A DNA stretch of 64,000 nucleotides from Paenibacillus xylanexedens (GTDB taxonomy: Bacteria; Bacillota; Bacilli; Paenibacillales; Paenibacillaceae), in NCBI RefSeq assembly GCF_001908275.1, contig NZ_CP018620.1, positions 3,658,001-3,722,000 of the forward strand, written 5' to 3'. The translations under genes and the position numbers were made by a program. The notes under the pieces are model-generated. The model did no database searches, had not been told where the DNA came from, and worked only from the letters and a program-made list of their open reading frames with translations. Of this stretch, positions 1 to 9,660 are shown piece by piece (position 1 is the first letter of the stretch; the number at the start of each line of letters is the position of its first letter).

Positions 1-747
1 ATGGAAGAGGCAGTAAGGATGGGAGCCGACGTAATTGGTGGAATTACTTATGTTGATCCCATACTGGATGATCATCTGAATTTTGCGTTTGAACTGGCTG
101 CGCGGTACAATCGCCCCCTTGATTTCCATGCTGATTTCTCATTAAATGCTGAAGATGAAGCTATACTTCACATTGCGAATAAGACCTTGGATTATGGGTT
201 CCAGGGTAGAGTTTCGGCTGGTCATGTAACTTCGCTTGCGGCTATGCCTCGGGAAAAGGTGAAGTTATACGCTAGAAAGATTGCAGAAGCGGATATCCAT
301 CTCATGACCCTTCCTGCAACAGATCTGTACCTGAATGGTCGAGCGGATAACGATAACACCCGCAGAGGCATAACGCCGGTTAGTTTGTTGCGGGACGAAG
401 GGGTCAACGTGATTTACGGCGCTAACAATATTCAAAATGCCTTTACACCTTTTGGTAATGGCAATCCGTTTGATATCGCTTGGTTGCTTGCCCATGCGGC
501 CTACATGGGGAGTGAAGCGGATGCCGATACTTTGGTGGAGATGGCAACACTTGGTGCAGCACGGGCGATGGGGATAGAAAATTATGGTCTTCGAGCTGGA
601 GCACAGGCCGATCTGGTCATATTTCCAGTGCAGTCAAGGCGTGAACTGATTATTGAACGACCGCGACCTGTTGGAGTATGGAAGAATGGTCGCCTTCTGA
701 CTACGAGAGTGGAGGATGGAGAATGTCATGAAATTAGTTATCGATAA
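1..747 (+). CDS. Cytosine deaminase-like amidohydrolase, 5' end cut by the window edge
   Basis: This is the C-terminal 248 residues of a metal-dependent amidohydrolase of the cytosine deaminase group (TIM barrel). The barrel motifs DFHAD (about residue 41) and SAGHVTS (about 72) are present, and the C-terminal segment that closes the composite beta-sandwich (ADLVIFP) is intact. Where the next gene has GSDNIRD, this protein reads GANNIQN (residues 140-146), so the usual catalytic/metal Asp is Asn. It may be a variant deaminase or an inactive partner. The first in-window codon happens to be ATG, but the family is about 400 residues long, so the true start lies upstream of the window. The 3' end overlaps the start of the next amidohydrolase, which suggests translational coupling. 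The exact substrate cannot be told from sequence. Confidence 0.85.
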   Translation: MEEAVRMGADVIGGITYVDPILDDHLNFAFELAARYNRPLDFHADFSLNAEDEAILHIANKTLDYGFQGRVSAGHVTSLAAMPREKVKLYARKIAEADIHLMTLPATDLYLNGRADNDNTRRGITPVSLLRDEGVNVIYGANNIQNAFTPFGNGNPFDIAWLLAHAAYMGSEADADTLVEMATLGAARAMGIENYGLRAGAQADLVIFPVQSRRELIIERPRPVGVWKNGRLLTTRVEDGECHEISYR

Positions 748-1885
748 TGTACTTTTGCCTACTGGAACACACACTTTGGTTATTGAAGAGGGGAAGATTA
801 CACAGGTCATAGCAGAATCCACGGATCAGGATCAAATAATACATGCTCGCCAGAGCGCTTCCGAATCATGGAACGCTGCCGGGCTTGTGTACCTTCCCAC
901 ACTTGCAGACATGCATTGCCATCTGGACAAACATCATATCGGTGAACGCTGGATTCCCCTAGAGCCGTTCCAGACACTGGAGTCCCATCTTGCTTATGAA
1001 AAAAAGCTGCTGGGTGGATTGACCCAAACGGTGGGACAACGGGCGAAAGTTCTTGCGGAACAAATGATTGATTACGGTACAACGCGCATTCGTACACATG
1101 TGGATGTGGACTCTGAGGTGGGGCTCCGAAATCTGGAGGCAATCCTACGCGTACGAGATGAGCTTCGTGATGATATGGACATTGAGATTGTGGCATTTCC
1201 ACAGCAAGGGCTCATTCGTTCATCATCTGAACAGATCGTGAAGGAGGCGCTGGCACTAGGTGCCGATCTGGTTGGTGGTGTCGACCCGGCAGGTCTGGAT
1301 CAGGATATGGAACGCAGTTTACAGATGATGTTCGATTTGGCTACGGCTACAGATAAGGGGATCGACCTTCATCTGCATGATGGAGGTGAACCCGGTTTAG
1401 CTACCTTACGGCGATTTGCTGAATTGACAATGGAGGCAGGACTTCAACATCGAACAGCGGTTAGTCATGCCTATTGCTTGGGGCAGCAAACGGAATCCGA
1501 CGTACAGCCTACCCTTGATGTATTAAAACATGCTGGAGTAACACTCGTATCTAGTGTGCCTATTGATCGTCCAATGCCGCGAGGAAGCCAAATCCTCAAA
1601 ACAGGTGTTAACTTCATGCTTGGCTCCGATAACATCCGTGATGCCTGGTCTCCATTCGGCAACGGGGATATGTTACAGCGAGCTTCCCGAATGGCTGAAC
1701 GTGAAAATTGGGTCAGTGATGACAGGTTGCTGGGCACCTATGCGTGGGTGAGTAATGGCAAGTTAACCCCGAGCGTTGGTGATTCGGCTGACTTCATGTT
1801 AGTTCGGGCATTAAACGCCCAGCACGCCCTAACTTCTGTACCCGCGCGCGCGGCGGTATTCAAAAAGGGCAAACGTATACGTTGA
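728..1885 (+). CDS. Cytosine deaminase-like amidohydrolase
   Basis: A 385-residue amidohydrolase, full length for the cytosine deaminase group, which hydrolytically deaminates pyrimidines or related heterocycles in the cytosol. The metal-binding motif MHCHLDKHH lies near residue 60, DLHLHDGGE is about two thirds along, and the catalytic Asp is in GSDNIRDAW (D301). I start it at the ATG at 728 because GGAGGATGGAG lies just upstream; an in-frame ATG at 716 would sit on that site. It overlaps the 3' end of the preceding paralogue by about 20 bases, so the two were probably duplicated and are co-translated. The pair may be a salvage or catabolic operon for pyrimidine-like compounds. The substrate is unassigned. 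Confidence 0.85.
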   Translation: MKLVIDNVLLPTGTHTLVIEEGKITQVIAESTDQDQIIHARQSASESWNAAGLVYLPTLADMHCHLDKHHIGERWIPLEPFQTLESHLAYEKKLLGGLTQTVGQRAKVLAEQMIDYGTTRIRTHVDVDSEVGLRNLEAILRVRDELRDDMDIEIVAFPQQGLIRSSSEQIVKEALALGADLVGGVDPAGLDQDMERSLQMMFDLATATDKGIDLHLHDGGEPGLATLRRFAELTMEAGLQHRTAVSHAYCLGQQTESDVQPTLDVLKHAGVTLVSSVPIDRPMPRGSQILKTGVNFMLGSDNIRDAWSPFGNGDMLQRASRMAERENWVSDDRLLGTYAWVSNGKLTPSVGDSADFMLVRALNAQHALTSVPARAAVFKKGKRIR

Positions 1886-2036
1886 GATAAAAAAATACGT
1901 TTTACATTCCGAACACAAATTGCTGAAGCAAATGTCCTTGACTGCCTCATTGCAACATACCATTAACTAAAGGACAATTCGAAGGGTTGGGTTGCCTTTT
2001 AAGCATAGCCATGTAATGGCAGATGGGAGCGCTGTA

Positions 2037-4310
2037 ATGACGAAACGGGTAGTTCTGTTGAAAGAAGGTACGGCAGAGATGAAAGGGCTGATGGGTAGTA
2101 AAGGGGCTGAACTTGCAGTGTTGCTTCAGGCAGGTTGGCCCGTTCCGGCCGGGTTCATTGTAACAAGGGAAGGCTGTCGCGCGTTCTGTACCCGTCTTGG
2201 ACATCTTTCCACAGAAGAAGTTCAAGAGATTGGCAGCGCAGTTCGGCACTTGGAGGAGCAAACAGGAAAATTTTTCGGTGATTCTTTAGCACCGCTGCTG
2301 CTTGCCGTGAGGTCAAGTGAAGCGAGTTCCCATGATACGGAATCCCTTGCTTTGCTTCATGTGGGATTGAATGATGTGACGGTTGAGGGGCTCGCCAGGC
2401 AGACCAATGATCGACGGTATGCGCTTAACTGTTATCGGATTTTATTGCAGGATTATGGTCAGCTAGTACATGGCATCTCGTATTCCCTATTTGAAGAGAA
2501 ATTGGGTGACCTCTCGATCCTCGATGAAGCGAAGCTGGAATTCGCCATTGCAGAATATAAGCAATTAATAGAAGATATAGGGCTTCATCCATTCCCTCAA
2601 GATGTTCAATTACAATTAAAAGAAGCGATTCGTGCGGTTTCTCATACACAGTGTGTACCTCGACTCAATTCCCAACAAGAAGCTGTTCTCCAAACCACTC
2701 CACGCTCAGGGGATCATCAAGGAGCTGCGGCTCTTATTCAGGTGATGGTCAATGGTGAGCAAGGTGAACGCAGTGGCAGCGGCACGGTATATTCCCGTCA
2801 TCCGGCTACGGGGGAAAGAGGCATGACAGGCGAGTATTCTGCATCTGCTGTTTCCCAATTTCAGGATGAAGGACTGAATCAGTTGCGGAGAGAAGAACCT
2901 GAATTATATGATCTTCTATTGGAAGCCTGCAGCTATCTGGAGAATGGTATGGGAGAAGTTCAAAAAATCCAATTCATTATTGATTCAGGGGAGCTGTATC
3001 TTTTGCATGTCAGTCCAGCGTGCTTGAGTGCTAAGGCCGCCTTGCGGAGTACTTTTGATTTTGTGCATGAAGGGGTAATCACCAAAGCAGATGCGCTATT
3101 GCGTATCAAGCCGTGGCATGTGACAGAGATGTTGAGAGGGTTCTCAAGTTATACACCAGAGCTACAGCTTCTGCTCGAATGGGCAGATGAATTAAAGGCA
3201 ATAACGATACTGTCCAATGTAGATCATCCACAAGACGCGATTACAGCTAGGGCACTCGGCTCGGAAGGTATTGGTTTGTGCCGTACAGAACATATGCTCA
3301 TGTCTGCTTCAAGGCTTCCTTTTGTACAAAAAATGATTCTGGCAGACAGTGAATCTGAGCGCAGGCGTGGGTTGGAGCGTCTGTTACCGATGCAGCAGTC
3401 TGATTTTGAACAGATATTTGAAGCGATGGATGGATACCCGGTAACGATACGTTTGCTCGATTCGCCGTTGCATGAACTGCTACCGGATCTGGGAGTGTTG
3501 GAGAAACGACGTGAGTGGTTACGAGCAGAGGAGTGGCAGGAGCAAAAAGACCATCAGATTGAACTCGAGGAACTGGAGCGTGTAATTCGCAGAGTCTGTG
3601 AATTGCATGAACATAATCCGACATTGGGGCAACAGGCTTGTCGGCTGAGTACGGTGTTCCCGGAGATCGTTGATATGCAGCTGGAAGCGATATTCCGCGC
3701 AGCGGTGAAAGGTATCCGGCAAGGCTGGTGGGTACGTCCCGAGATTATGATCCCGCAGATCGGTCATGTGCATGAACTTCAGGTGATGAGAGATCTGGTG
3801 GATCATGTGGCTGACCAAGTGCTTGGTGAGGAGAAGCGGCATTGTCTGTATAGAGTGGGGGCGATGATCGAAGCTCCGAGAGCGGCGCTGACGGCGACTC
3901 ACATTGCTCGCCAGGCTGACTTTTTCTCGTTTGGCACGGATGAGCTGACAGAGATGACATTTGGATATAGTCGCCATGAAGCCGAGAAGCGATTCATTCA
4001 ACTGGATACGGACTCTCGCACGGTAACGAATAATCCATTCCATGTGCTGGACACGGAGGGAGTCGGACAACTGATTGAGATGGCGGTAGTTCAGGGTCGA
4101 ATTCGAAAACCTCATCTGAAGACAGGGATCTGCGGAGCGAATGTAGTTGATCTGGAGTCCATTACGTTCTGCCACCGCATTGGTCTGGATTACGTAAGCT
4201 GTTTGCCTGAACAGATCCCTTATGCACGAATTGCTGCTGCACAAGCAGCCATTAAGGCACAGAGAGAGGGAGCGGACACGCAGAACACGGATATCTCTAC
4301 AATTGCGTAA
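2037..4310 (+). CDS. PPDK-like protein lacking the phosphohistidine (swivelling) domain
   Basis: The N-terminal half resembles the ATP-grasp domain of pyruvate phosphate dikinase (MGSKGAELA near residue 20, GSGTVYSRHPATGE near 246). The C-terminal half resembles its PEP/pyruvate-binding TIM barrel (ARALGSEGIGLCRTEH near 400, MTFGYSRHEA, LDTEGVGQLIEMA). Normal PPDK has a domain of roughly 120 residues between them with the motif GGMTSHAAVVAR, whose His carries the phosphate. Here the sequence passes from ADALLRIKPWH (about 350) almost directly to LSNVDHPQDA (about 391), and no such motif exists. Length is 757 residues against about 875 for PPDK. The active-site loop CGEHGGDP is also changed to CGANVVDL. 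The protein is probably not a dikinase; a regulatory or scaffold role is conceivable. An in-frame TTG at 1992 is an alternative start; ATG 2037 is preceded by GGGAG. Confidence 0.75.
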   Translation: MTKRVVLLKEGTAEMKGLMGSKGAELAVLLQAGWPVPAGFIVTREGCRAFCTRLGHLSTEEVQEIGSAVRHLEEQTGKFFGDSLAPLLLAVRSSEASSHDTESLALLHVGLNDVTVEGLARQTNDRRYALNCYRILLQDYGQLVHGISYSLFEEKLGDLSILDEAKLEFAIAEYKQLIEDIGLHPFPQDVQLQLKEAIRAVSHTQCVPRLNSQQEAVLQTTPRSGDHQGAAALIQVMVNGEQGERSGSGTVYSRHPATGERGMTGEYSASAVSQFQDEGLNQLRREEPELYDLLLEACSYLENGMGEVQKIQFIIDSGELYLLHVSPACLSAKAALRSTFDFVHEGVITKADALLRIKPWHVTEMLRGFSSYTPELQLLLEWADELKAITILSNVDHPQDAITARALGSEGIGLCRTEHMLMSASRLPFVQKMILADSESERRRGLERLLPMQQSDFEQIFEAMDGYPVTIRLLDSPLHELLPDLGVLEKRREWLRAEEWQEQKDHQIELEELERVIRRVCELHEHNPTLGQQACRLSTVFPEIVDMQLEAIFRAAVKGIRQGWWVRPEIMIPQIGHVHELQVMRDLVDHVADQVLGEEKRHCLYRVGAMIEAPRAALTATHIARQADFFSFGTDELTEMTFGYSRHEAEKRFIQLDTDSRTVTNNPFHVLDTEGVGQLIEMAVVQGRIRKPHLKTGICGANVVDLESITFCHRIGLDYVSCLPEQIPYARIAAAQAAIKAQREGADTQNTDISTIA

Positions 4311-4425
4311 CGCTCACCCTGTCCTACACGGAACTTCCATGGAATAGCAACCAGAAAACTGTTATACTGAAATATGCGTTTTGTAAAATGAACGTAAAAT
4401 TTCAGGGTAAGGGTTGAAAGCGACC

Positions 4426-6363
4426 ATGTATAATTCCAAAAATGAACGAACTTCATCACGGACCTTATTCGCCGTGTTATTCATTCTTATGCTGCTGAAG
4501 CTGTCACTGTTGCGGTATTTCTTTTTCCAGGGTCTGTCCGGCATCGGTCTGTTAACTGATGCATTAGGCGCACTAACTGTGGTATGCCTGCTGGATCTGA
4601 TTGTGCCCAAAGGCTGGAAGCGAGCAGTATACGGAGGATTCAATATTTTGTTTTCTCTACTTCTGTTCGCGGCAACGCTGTACAACGTTCATTTCAGTTC
4701 GGTGCCTACGTATACCGTGCTAAGTGAGTTGGGTCAGGTTGCCCAAGTACGGGGAAGTATCGGACCACTGGTACGACCGGAGCACTTTCTGTTTTTTGCA
4801 GACATCGTACTGGCATTGCCAATATGGTTGATTATGCGCAGACGTATCGGCGATCGTAATCGCAACAGTTACCGCGATAGCGGGTTGACATTTGGCAGAA
4901 TTCGCAGACGTTACTGGGGCAAACTCGGCGTTGCGCTTACGGCTGCATTCTGCATCGTGCTGTCAGGCAGTATTATTGTCAAAGGTGAAACGATTGATAA
5001 CGAGCTGGTGCGGGCCGAGAATCTCGGTTTCCTGAACTATCAGGTATCGTCAGCCATTCTGACGAGCAAAGAAAATGAGGCCATTGCGAATGGCAACATT
5101 AACGAAACCATTGCCAAGATTAATGAGCTGGTTAGCCAGTATCCGTATCAGGATACACCAAGTGACGGCACAGCTGTGAAAGCCAAATATTTTGGTCAGG
5201 CCAAAGGCAGCAATCTGATCGTACTGCAACTGGAGTCCTTTCAGAATTTTCCGATTAATGCTTCTCTAGACGGTCAGGAGTTAACACCGGTACTGAATGA
5301 TCTGGCCAAAGAAAGCTATTATTTCTCTCATTTTTTCCAACAGATCGGACAGGGAAACACATCAGACGCGGAGTTCATGTCGAACACGTCTATCTATCCA
5401 ACCGGAGTTGTTCCCATGTCAGCAGGGTACAGTGACCGCGAACTGCCGAGTCTTCCCAAGTTATTAGGAAAAGAGGGATATGAGTCCGAGACGTACCACG
5501 TCAATGACGTCACCTTCTGGAACCGGAATAAAATGTATCCGGCACTCGGATTCACTCGTTACTTCGACAAGCCCAGCTTCGAGAATGACAGATTCAATGA
5601 CTTTGGACCATCGGATGAAGAGCTGTACCGTGTAGGTATGGAAAAAATGACTGCGCATCAGGCTGCGAATCAGCCGTTCTATGCTCAGTTCATTACGGCA
5701 TCGAGCCACTCGCCGTTTACGGTTCCCGCTGATCGTGCACGGATCACGATTCCTGCGACCATTACGAACAAACTGCTTCACGATTATCTGCAAGCGATCA
5801 ACTATACGGATTATGCCATCGGTCAACTCATTAATGAGTTGAAGGCGGATGGATTATGGGATAATACTACTTTAGTGCTCTACGGAGACCACTTCGGTCT
5901 GCCTGCTGACGAAGAGATTACACAGCAGATTCAGGCCAATCTGGGCGTCCCGTATGACGGTAAAGTAAGTCGATTTAACATCCCGTTCATGATTCATACG
6001 CCCAAGCAGACCAAAGGGCAAGTGATTGAGCAGCCAGGCGGTCAATTGGATATGTTGCCAACGATCATGAACCTGATGGGTGTTTCCCTTCAAGATGAGA
6101 AGTTCACTGCCTTCGGACATGATCTGCTCAACATGGACCACAATGCCTTTGGTATCCGGTATTACTTACCGACGGGTTCATTTGTCAACAATGACATCAT
6201 GTTTATCCCGGGTGCGGGCTTTGACGATGGAACAGCCTATTCGTTGAAGACATACGAGCCGGTAACGGATTTGGAACCGTATCGTGCCGATTATGAACAT
6301 GTGCTCAGCCTGATGAAACTGTCTGACGAGTATGTGAAATTGTTACCGAAACGTGCACCATAA
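4426..6363 (+). CDS. Lipoteichoic acid synthase-family phosphoglycerol transferase
   Basis: A polytopic N-terminal region of about five membrane segments (first 190 residues) is followed by an extracellular sulfatase/alkaline-phosphatase-fold domain, as in LtaS and the YfnI/YqgS/YvgJ group. These enzymes move glycerophosphate from phosphatidylglycerol onto a growing lipoteichoic acid chain or glycolipid primer at the outer face of the membrane. Active-site signatures are visible: LQLESFQNF, the nucleophile Thr in GQGNTSDAEF (about residue 312), TASSHSPF and YGDHFGLP. The length (about 645 residues) is normal. An in-frame TTG at 4414 is an alternative start. A strong terminator follows, so it appears to be monocistronic. 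Whether it is the main LTA polymerase or a primase-type paralogue is not decidable here. Confidence 0.88.
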   Translation: MYNSKNERTSSRTLFAVLFILMLLKLSLLRYFFFQGLSGIGLLTDALGALTVVCLLDLIVPKGWKRAVYGGFNILFSLLLFAATLYNVHFSSVPTYTVLSELGQVAQVRGSIGPLVRPEHFLFFADIVLALPIWLIMRRRIGDRNRNSYRDSGLTFGRIRRRYWGKLGVALTAAFCIVLSGSIIVKGETIDNELVRAENLGFLNYQVSSAILTSKENEAIANGNINETIAKINELVSQYPYQDTPSDGTAVKAKYFGQAKGSNLIVLQLESFQNFPINASLDGQELTPVLNDLAKESYYFSHFFQQIGQGNTSDAEFMSNTSIYPTGVVPMSAGYSDRELPSLPKLLGKEGYESETYHVNDVTFWNRNKMYPALGFTRYFDKPSFENDRFNDFGPSDEELYRVGMEKMTAHQAANQPFYAQFITASSHSPFTVPADRARITIPATITNKLLHDYLQAINYTDYAIGQLINELKADGLWDNTTLVLYGDHFGLPADEEITQQIQANLGVPYDGKVSRFNIPFMIHTPKQTKGQVIEQPGGQLDMLPTIMNLMGVSLQDEKFTAFGHDLLNMDHNAFGIRYYLPTGSFVNNDIMFIPGAGFDDGTAYSLKTYEPVTDLEPYRADYEHVLSLMKLSDEYVKLLPKRAP

Positions 6364-6392
6364 ATCAATGTTTTCTGCAATAGGTCAGATCT

Positions 6393-6430
6393 AAAAACGT
6401 CACCAGTTCAAAAACTGGTGGCGTTTTTTT
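6393..6430 (+). terminator. Intrinsic terminator after the LTA synthase-like gene
   Basis: A stem of ACGTCACCAGTT paired with AACTGGTGGCGT is followed by seven T residues, a classical Rho-independent terminator 30 bases after the stop codon. Confidence 0.92.
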
Positions 6431-6475
6431 GCATGTTTCTTGCACAAGTGTGGTAATAAAGAGAATAACTAAAGT

Positions 6476-6503
6476 TTGAAACTGTAATAATTAATGTTAC
6501 AAT
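6476..6503 (+). promoter_or_regulatory. Sigma-A-type promoter of the LLM oxidoreductase gene
   Basis: TTGAAA (6476-6481) and TACAAT (6498-6503) are separated by 16 bases and lie about 100 bases before the start codon at 6601. Assigned by consensus only. Confidence 0.5.
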
Positions 6504-6600
6504 GGAATGAGCAAGAATGAAGTGAGCAAAAGCGCGTAATATTCGCAGATCTCATATTCACAGTACTTATGAACCTAACAGACGAGAGGATTGAATATAT

Positions 6601-7608
6601 ATGAAACTGAGTGTACTCGAACATGGACATATCAATGAAGGACGAAGTGTACAGGATACGTTGCAGGAAACGGTGAAACTCGCACAACATGCGGATCAAT
6701 TGGGGTACTCCCGTTTCTGGATGTCGGAGCATCACGGTAGTGGTGCGCTGTCTTTCTCCAGTCCTGAAGTTATGATTGCACATGTGGCTGCACATACGGA
6801 TCGGATTCGCGTAGGTTCCGGTGGCGTTATGCTACCTCATTATAGTGCCTATAAAGTTGCGGAGAATTTCCGCCTGCTGGAAGCTTTGCATCCCGGGCGA
6901 ATTGACCTTGGGATTGGCAGAGCACCAGGTGGCATGCCAATTGCCAGCAGAGCTCTGAATGAGGGGAAATCATCGAATGTACAATTCTTTCCGCAACAGA
7001 TTGCGGATCTGGGTGGATACTTCCATGAGCAATTGCCCGAGGATCATCGGTTTGCATCTCTGGTAGCCGGACCATCGGTTCCCACGGTACCAGAAGTGTG
7101 GTTGCTGGGTTCCAGCTCCGAAGGTGCAAGAATTGCTGCGGCGCAAGGGACATCGTATGCGTTTGCCCAATTCTTCGGAACACCAGGCGGCGAAGAAGCG
7201 ATGAAACATTACCGCAGACATTTCAAGCCGTCCATCCTGAATGACAAACCACATTCAATGATTGCTGTTTCGGCATTCTGCGCGGAGACAGAGGAAGAAG
7301 CTGCTGAACTTGCACGCAGCAATGAACTTTTCTTCTTACGCCTTGGACGAGGTCTTGAACAAAGTTCATTCCCATCTCTGGAGACGGTGAACAACTATCC
7401 ATATACAGCGATGGAGATGGAACAGATCCGTCAACGTCGTTCTTTTTCCATCGTGGGAACACCGGATCAGGTGAAAGATAAAATTACCGCAATGGCTGAA
7501 CGCCATGAAGCAGATGAAGTCATTATCGCGTCAGCGGTCCATTCGTTTGAAGCACGTCTGCGCTCATTCGGCTTGATTGCAGAAGCCTTTGGACTCAAGC
7601 AGGACTAA
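6601..7608 (+). CDS. LLM-class flavin-dependent oxidoreductase (luciferase-like)
   Basis: A 335-residue cytosolic protein of the bacterial luciferase-like monooxygenase superfamily, an FMN/F420-type TIM barrel. The N-terminal VLEHGHINEG, SRFWMSEHHGSG (metal/flavin-side loop), GGVMLPHYSAYKVAENFR and DLGIGRAPGG motifs are typical of the MsnO8/YwcH-like subgroup. This subgroup is common in Firmicutes and its physiological substrates are generally unknown. The start ATG follows GAGAGGA with normal spacing. It stands alone between a terminator and a phosphatase gene that begins 100 bases later; the two genes could be co-transcribed, because no terminator is seen between them. Confidence 0.88.
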   Translation: MKLSVLEHGHINEGRSVQDTLQETVKLAQHADQLGYSRFWMSEHHGSGALSFSSPEVMIAHVAAHTDRIRVGSGGVMLPHYSAYKVAENFRLLEALHPGRIDLGIGRAPGGMPIASRALNEGKSSNVQFFPQQIADLGGYFHEQLPEDHRFASLVAGPSVPTVPEVWLLGSSSEGARIAAAQGTSYAFAQFFGTPGGEEAMKHYRRHFKPSILNDKPHSMIAVSAFCAETEEEAAELARSNELFFLRLGRGLEQSSFPSLETVNNYPYTAMEMEQIRQRRSFSIVGTPDQVKDKITAMAERHEADEVIIASAVHSFEARLRSFGLIAEAFGLKQD

Positions 7609-7707
7609 TGGTGAGCAAGCGGGAATAACTACTCTGAACAGACTGGAATCTTGCGCTTGCAAGGTTCCGGTTATACTCTTGCGTGATCAGGGAGAGGAGA
7701 GATTCAC

Positions 7708-8460
7708 ATGCGCAGATGTGTCATTAGTGATATTCATGGCTGTTACGATGAATTTAATGCATTGCTTAAGCTTGCAGATTATAATCCGCAGCAGGATGAA
7801 TTGATTTTACTCGGTGATTATGTGGATCGCGGTCCAAGCAGCAAACAGGTCATCGAAAAGATTATGCAGCTTCAGCAACAGCACCATATTATTGTGATTA
7901 AAGGCAATCACGATGCCATGATGGTCAAGGCGTTAACCCAGGATGTTGAGCAATATGATCAACACTGGATCCGCAATGGTGGACTACAGACGATGGCAAG
8001 TTATCTGGATCTGGAGCTTACTTATGATGAGCAACAGATAGATTGGGAAGCTTATGCTGAAGCCAAAAAGTGGATACTTACACACTATGAACACCATCTT
8101 CGTTTTCTGGAACAGCTTCCGCTGGTGTACGAAATTCCGGGTTATATTTTTGTACATGCCGGGATCAACCCGGATATCGAGGATTGGAGAAGCCAGTCCG
8201 AGCGGGACTTCATTTGGATTCGTGAATCATTCTATTCCAGACCAACGACGATTAGAGAGACGGTCGTATTTGGCCACACCCCCGTGAAGCATTTGCATGA
8301 TGAGACAGGCATCTGGTTTGACCCGAGCGGAGACAAAATTGGCATTGACGGTGGTTGTGCCTACGGAGCGCAATTGAACCTGCTGGAGATAAGCGAGGAC
8401 GGCAGTCTACAGACCTTTTTTGTACGGCAAGGGCAGAGCGCGGAAGAGCCTGAGATTTAA
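7708..8460 (+). CDS. PPP-family metallophosphoesterase (PrpE/ApaH-like)
   Basis: A 250-residue calcineurin-like phosphoesterase. The three metal-binding blocks of the PPP family are all present in order: SDIHGCYDEF (about residue 7), LGDYVDRGP (about 35) and KGNHD (about 68), with FGHTP and the C-terminal DGGCAYG motif supplying the remaining ligands. Enzymes of this type remove phosphate from Ser/Thr/Tyr residues or cleave diadenosine polyphosphates in the cytosol, using two Mn or Fe ions. In Bacillus the related PrpE acts during spore germination; I cannot say whether this one does. The start ATG follows a strong GGGAGAGGAG site. Substrate specificity is unresolved between protein phosphatase and Ap4A hydrolase. 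Confidence 0.85.
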   Translation: MRRCVISDIHGCYDEFNALLKLADYNPQQDELILLGDYVDRGPSSKQVIEKIMQLQQQHHIIVIKGNHDAMMVKALTQDVEQYDQHWIRNGGLQTMASYLDLELTYDEQQIDWEAYAEAKKWILTHYEHHLRFLEQLPLVYEIPGYIFVHAGINPDIEDWRSQSERDFIWIRESFYSRPTTIRETVVFGHTPVKHLHDETGIWFDPSGDKIGIDGGCAYGAQLNLLEISEDGSLQTFFVRQGQSAEEPEI

Positions 8461-8622
8461 TGTTTTCGTTGCATATCAGAGTGTCGTATGCTAATTTATA
8501 AGGTTGTACGATGGAATAAATAGGATACATACCATATCGACTTGAGGGTAATGAACCAAGTTTGGCTTTTTTCCAAAATGACTTGCCTGAGAATGATTTG
8601 CAATTAATTCGCTGTAAAGGGA

Positions 8623-8651
8623 TTGGAATTAAGCCTTATTAGCGCTATAAT
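8623..8651 (+). promoter_or_regulatory. Sigma-A-type promoter of ppaC
   Basis: TTGGAA (8623-8628), 17-base spacer, then the consensus TATAAT (8646-8651), ending 64 bases before the ppaC start codon. The upstream 160 bases hold no gene. Confidence 0.6.
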
Positions 8652-8715
8652 CAGTAGGGTATGATTAAATATGACATGTATTATTCTAAATCAGAATTGA
8701 CGGAGGGCTATGAAT

Positions 8716-9648
8716 ATGGAAAAAGCGTTAATCTTCGGTCACAAAAATCCCGATACGGATACGATCTGTTCGGCAATCGCCTATGCGGATCTCAAAACAA
8801 AATTGGGTCAGGACGTTGAAGCTGTTCGTCTCGGCGAAGTCAATGGTGAAACCCAGTTTGCACTGGATCAATTCAAAATTGCTGCACCACGTCTGATTAA
8901 AACAGCTGCAAATGAAGTAAACAAAGTTATTCTGGTTGACCACAACGAGCGTCAGCAAAGTGTAAGCGATATTGAGGAAGTGACTGTTGTTGAAGTTATC
9001 GACCATCACCGTATTGCTAACTTTGAGACAAGCGGACCTCTGTATTTCCGTGCAGAGCCTGTAGGTTGTACTGCAACTATTTTGAATAAAATGTACAAAG
9101 AAAATGGCATCGAAGTGAGTGCACCAATTGCTGGCCTGATGTTGTCTGCCATTATCTCCGATTCCCTGTTGTTCAAATCCCCGACTTGCACAGAGCAGGA
9201 CGTAGCCGCTGCGCGTGAACTGGCTGCCATCGCTGGTGTAGATGCAGACAGCTATGGTCTGGACATGCTGAAAGCCGGCGCGGATCTGAGCCAAAAAACT
9301 ATTGCTGAACTGATTTCTCTGGATGCCAAAGAATTCGTAATGGGTCAATCCAAAGTAGAAATTGCACAGGTTAATGCCGTTGACGTGAATGATGTTCTCG
9401 TGAAGCAACCTGAGCTTGAAGCAGCTATTGATGCGATCATTTCCAGTAAAGGTCTTGACCTGTTTGTATTTGTCGTAACTGACATTCTGAACAACGATTC
9501 CGTAGCTCTGGCATATGGTACATCCACTAAAGCTGTGGAGAAAGCCTACAATGTGACGCTGTCTGATAGCAGAGCTATCTTGAAAGGCGTAGTATCACGC
9601 AAATCACAAATTGTACCGGTTCTGACGGAAGCATTCAACACCCTGTAA
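8716..9648 (+). CDS. ppaC: Manganese-dependent inorganic pyrophosphatase
   Basis: A family II inorganic pyrophosphatase of 310 residues that hydrolyses PPi to two phosphates and so pulls biosynthetic reactions forward in the cytosol. It belongs to the DHH phosphoesterase family. The metal ligands are in GHKNPDTDT (residues 8-16), VDHNE and the DHH motif VIDHHRIA. The C-terminal DHHA2 domain carries the SRKSQIVP substrate-binding segment. The length matches Bacillus PpaC (about 309), as does the N-terminus MEKALIFGH. For that reason I choose the ATG at 8716, which sits 8 bases after GGAGGG, rather than ATG 8710, which is too close to that site. Monocistronic, with its own promoter. Confidence 0.95.
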   Translation: MEKALIFGHKNPDTDTICSAIAYADLKTKLGQDVEAVRLGEVNGETQFALDQFKIAAPRLIKTAANEVNKVILVDHNERQQSVSDIEEVTVVEVIDHHRIANFETSGPLYFRAEPVGCTATILNKMYKENGIEVSAPIAGLMLSAIISDSLLFKSPTCTEQDVAAARELAAIAGVDADSYGLDMLKAGADLSQKTIAELISLDAKEFVMGQSKVEIAQVNAVDVNDVLVKQPELEAAIDAIISSKGLDLFVFVVTDILNNDSVALAYGTSTKAVEKAYNVTLSDSRAILKGVVSRKSQIVPVLTEAFNTL

Positions 9649-9660
9649 ATCAGACGCATT

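Noticed and set aside
3519..4244. 241-codon minus-strand frame inside the PPDK-like gene
   Set aside because: It mirrors codon structure of the real gene, lacks a ribosome binding site and has no recognisable motif.
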